Source of the DNA: Prevotellaceae bacterium UBA6858
GTDB lineage: Bacteria > Bacteroidota > Bacteroidia > Bacteroidales > Bacteroidaceae
NCBI GenBank assembly: GCA_002451695.1
Contig: DKDC01000001.1
Span: 30,871 to 94,870, forward strand
Direction: 5' to 3'
Length of the DNA stretch: 64,000 bases
Shown in pieces: positions 61,992 through 64,000 of this stretch. Positions within the stretch are counted from its first letter, which is position 1. Each line of letters opens with the position of its first letter. The translations under genes were made by a program, and so were the position numbers. The notes under the pieces are model-generated. The model searched no databases, had not been told where the DNA came from, and worked only from the letters and a program-made list of their open reading frames with translations.

Positions 61992-62837
61992 ATGAGCAAC
62001 CTCGCCACACGCACAATATCGGGCGTTCTTTTCGTAATAGTTACCGTTGCCGCAATATACTGCGGCGCAGTGTCGTTCGTGGTGCTTTACGCCGCCATTT
62101 CGGCAGTATGCGTGTGGGAATTCTGCACACTCGTAAACAAAAGAAAGGGCTTGCAGGTGAACCGCATGATTTGCACAGTGGCGGCGGTGTATCTTTTCCT
62201 TGCCGTCATGGCTTTCACCACGGCCGCCGCAGGGGCTATGATTTTCGTGCCATACGTTCTCACCACCGTTTACCTGCTGATAAGCGAACTCTACCTCAAA
62301 CGCACCAATCCCTTGGGCAATTGGGCGATGGCTTTTGCCTCGCAGCTTTACATTGCCCTGCCAATGGCGTTAATCAACGTCATAGCCTTCCGCAACAACC
62401 CCTATTATGCAAGCGTCAGCTACGTGTACGCCCTTCCCCTCGCCGTAATGGTTTTTCTCTGGATGAACGACATGGGGGCCTACTGCTTCGGCTCGCTGCT
62501 GCAGAAATACATACCGCTAAAGCTGTTCCCGTCCATAAGCCCGCACAAATCGTGGATAGGGAGCGTTGGCGGCGCAATGCTCACTCTCGCCTCCTCTCTC
62601 GTGTTCGCCCACTACTTCCCCGTGATGCCTCTGCCAAGATGGCTGGGAATGGCAGCCGTGGTTGTGGTGTTCGGAACGTGGGGCGACTTGGTGGAAAGCC
62701 AGCTCAAGCGCACACTCGGCGTTAAGGACAGCGGGAAGTTCCTGCCCGGACACGGCGGTGCGCTCGACCGTTTCGACAGCTCCCTGCTCGCCATACCGTG
62801 CGTGGTGATTTATTTCTACACCCTCGAACTGATGTAA
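61992..62837 (+). CDS. cdsA: Phosphatidate cytidylyltransferase
   Basis: CdsA makes CDP-diacylglycerol from phosphatidate and CTP at the inner membrane. The 281-residue protein has about eight hydrophobic helices and the C-terminal CDS signature: ISPHKSWIGSVGGAM, WGDLVESQLKRTLGVKDSGK and LPGHGGALDRFDSSL with the catalytic Asp pair. It follows ftsH by 12 bp and precedes the EEP-fold gene by 6 bp. Confidence 0.96.
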   Translation: MSNLATRTISGVLFVIVTVAAIYCGAVSFVVLYAAISAVCVWEFCTLVNKRKGLQVNRMICTVAAVYLFLAVMAFTTAAAGAMIFVPYVLTTVYLLISELYLKRTNPLGNWAMAFASQLYIALPMALINVIAFRNNPYYASVSYVYALPLAVMVFLWMNDMGAYCFGSLLQKYIPLKLFPSISPHKSWIGSVGGAMLTLASSLVFAHYFPVMPLPRWLGMAAVVVVFGTWGDLVESQLKRTLGVKDSGKFLPGHGGALDRFDSSLLAIPCVVIYFYTLELM

Positions 62838-62843
62838 CGGCAC

Positions 62844-63704
62844 ATGAAAAAATTGCTTGCACTGTTTTGGATCATTTCTTCCGCCATTTCACTGAATGCA
62901 CAAACAGCGGGAAGCGAAGAGGCGGAATGGCCGCACAAAATTGAGCCAAGCAAAGACATTGTAAGCAAGAAACAACTTGGGAAAGCCCAGATACGCATTG
63001 CCACATACAGCATCATGCCCGAGACAACGCCGCCGCCAAACAGGCTCGAGCGGTGGGAAAGCAGGATAACGCAAATCAGGCATCTTATCAAAGACTGCCA
63101 CATCGACATAATCGGGACGCAAAGGGCTTTTTCATGGCAGATTTCCCAACTTGCCAGACAGTGCGGATATTCCACGGTTTCAAAGCCCGACAGCATCCCC
63201 CACGCAATTCTTTACAACCCCGAAAGACTCAAACTGGAGGCATGGGGGCAAATAAGCCTCACGCAGGAGAACACTTACGACAAAACGCCACATTCCTGCA
63301 CATGGGCGAAATTCAAGGAAACCGAAGGCAGGAAAACGCTTTATGTGTTCAACGCCTGTCTGCGCACGGCAAAAGAGGCGGAAACCCTATTGCAGCATAT
63401 TAAAAAGATTGCCAAAAACAAGCCGGCAACAGTAACCGCCGACCTTTTTGCGCAGCAGTACAAGCCCGCCCCGGCCGTCATAAGAAAAAAAATGAAAGAC
63501 GCGCACGACATTGCGCAGCACCGCACTGGCAAGGACGGCACTTTCCACAACTTCAGGACGCTCAACCCCATACGCAGAATGGACTACATCTTCCTCACGC
63601 CCCACTTCATTGTTGACGAATACGATGCCGTTGACGAGGAACTGAAGACAATACGTCCGGGTTCAGACCACCTGCCGGTTGTGGCAGACCTCACAATACG
63701 CTGA
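62844..63704 (+). CDS. Exported EEP-fold protein with degenerate active site
   Basis: This 286-residue protein has a signal peptide (LLALFWIISSAISLNA) and aligns along its length with secreted endonuclease/exonuclease/phosphatase (EEP) proteins of Bacteroidales: RIATYSIM, DIIGTQRAF, HAILYNPERLKLEAWGQISL, CTWAKFKE, RRMDYIFLTP and GSDHLPVVADL. Several catalytic motifs are altered. The usual Asn of ATYN is Ser, the metal Glu in GTQE is Arg, the His-bearing NTHxDH reads NACLRT, and GDFN reads ADLF, while the C-terminal DYIF and SDH motifs remain. It is probably catalytically inactive or changed. It sits at the end of the rsfS-ftsH-cdsA operon (6-bp gap). Confidence 0.85.
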   Translation: MKKLLALFWIISSAISLNAQTAGSEEAEWPHKIEPSKDIVSKKQLGKAQIRIATYSIMPETTPPPNRLERWESRITQIRHLIKDCHIDIIGTQRAFSWQISQLARQCGYSTVSKPDSIPHAILYNPERLKLEAWGQISLTQENTYDKTPHSCTWAKFKETEGRKTLYVFNACLRTAKEAETLLQHIKKIAKNKPATVTADLFAQQYKPAPAVIRKKMKDAHDIAQHRTGKDGTFHNFRTLNPIRRMDYIFLTPHFIVDEYDAVDEELKTIRPGSDHLPVVADLTIR

Positions 63705-63814
63705 AAGCGCCTCGCCAAATGCTTCTACGCCATTTCACGGCAAGGGACTTATGAAAGTGTGCCGCAAGCCTTTACGGGCAAATATAATCCAATCATTCAA
63801 CAATTTGCGCCTCC

Positions 63815-64000
63815 GTAGGGGCGTATGGCATACGTCCAAAATTGCACCGGTTTGCGATGCAGTTTTGGCGATAGCGTACAGGGCGTATGCCATACGCCCC
63901 TACAATTTCCGCAAAACCCAAGCCGGGAAAATTACATTTGATGTAGGAAAAACTATGTCCTATGCAGGAAAAACTACATCAGACATAATTCAAACTACAT
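63815..64000 (-). repeat. Composite intergenic repeat, copy 12 (B + A, cut by window end)
   Basis: Module B spans 63815-63903 with both palindromes, one with a substitution (CATACGTCC), and a shortened interior. Module A starts at about 63926 in the minus orientation and runs off the window; in element orientation the visible cores include GCATAGGACAT and ACATCAAATGT, with the 21-bp period kept. The stretch 63705-63814 between the last gene and the repeat shows nothing recognisable, and no terminator. Confidence 0.85.

Overview
The window looks like a chromosome segment from a member of the order Bacteroidales (Bacteroidota). The family cannot be fixed from sequence alone; a gut-type Prevotellaceae- or Muribaculaceae-like organism is plausible. 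The evidence is the TonB-dependent receptor, the SprA translocon protein of the type IX secretion system, a BspA-like surface protein, DUF4836, GH84 and GH36 enzymes with signal peptides, the gene orders rsfS-ftsH-cdsA and ilvD-ilvB-ilvN-thioesterase-ilvC, and many promoters with the Bacteroidota -7 element TAnnTTTG. There is no rRNA, prophage, CRISPR array or intact transposase gene. Nearly all of it is core metabolism and cell biology.

Layout. 1-3055: end of a TonB receptor plus PnuC (probable vitamin, perhaps thiamine, uptake), convergent with serB. 3541-9143: a small acidic protein, coaX, an outer-membrane beta-barrel, an LptC-like lipoprotein and a PpiD-type foldase. 9950-13089: gdhA and a BspA-like protein whose promoter region carries an 11-G tract. 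13545-16082 (minus): recF, a DciA/DUF721 protein and aroC. 16253-18681: a TPR protein, ribH, tRNA-Tyr and a glycosyltransferase. 19343-28146 (minus): GDPD, then the division and cell-wall block murG-murC-ftsQ-ftsA-ftsZ-ftsZ-yqeY with two tandem ftsZ genes. 28699-41029 (minus): tRNA-Cys, a sugar transferase, DUF4836, rsmE, dnaJ-like, sprA and ruvA. 41532-46386 (minus): lysS-gpsA-pgi-HAD phosphatase. 46788-52760 (minus): branched-chain amino-acid operon. 53526-59266: nitroreductase, GH84, GH36, GNAT. 59346-63704: tRNA-Gln, then rsfS-ftsH-cdsA and a degenerate EEP-fold protein.

The most striking non-coding signal is a composite repeat of about 250-280 bp. It occurs once in every intergenic gap longer than about 300 bp (11 of 11) and in none of the shorter gaps. 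Module A is an array of about four units with an exact 21-bp period, which is two helical turns, each unit carrying a T-tract. Module B is a pair of GGGCGTAT/GCATACGCCC palindromes in inverted orientation around a conserved interior. Their relative order is fixed in the complete copies, and variants (A only, half B, an internally inverted A) show how the element evolves.

The most striking coding signal is the tandem FtsZ pair. The downstream copy looks canonical. The upstream copy keeps the GGGTGTG and T7-loop motifs and the Bacteroidales C-terminal motif, but has diverged in several segments near the nucleotide, which suggests a two-FtsZ division system. Also worth following are a predicted EEP pseudoenzyme, a possible phase-variable promoter, and a terminator that may derive from the repeat palindrome.
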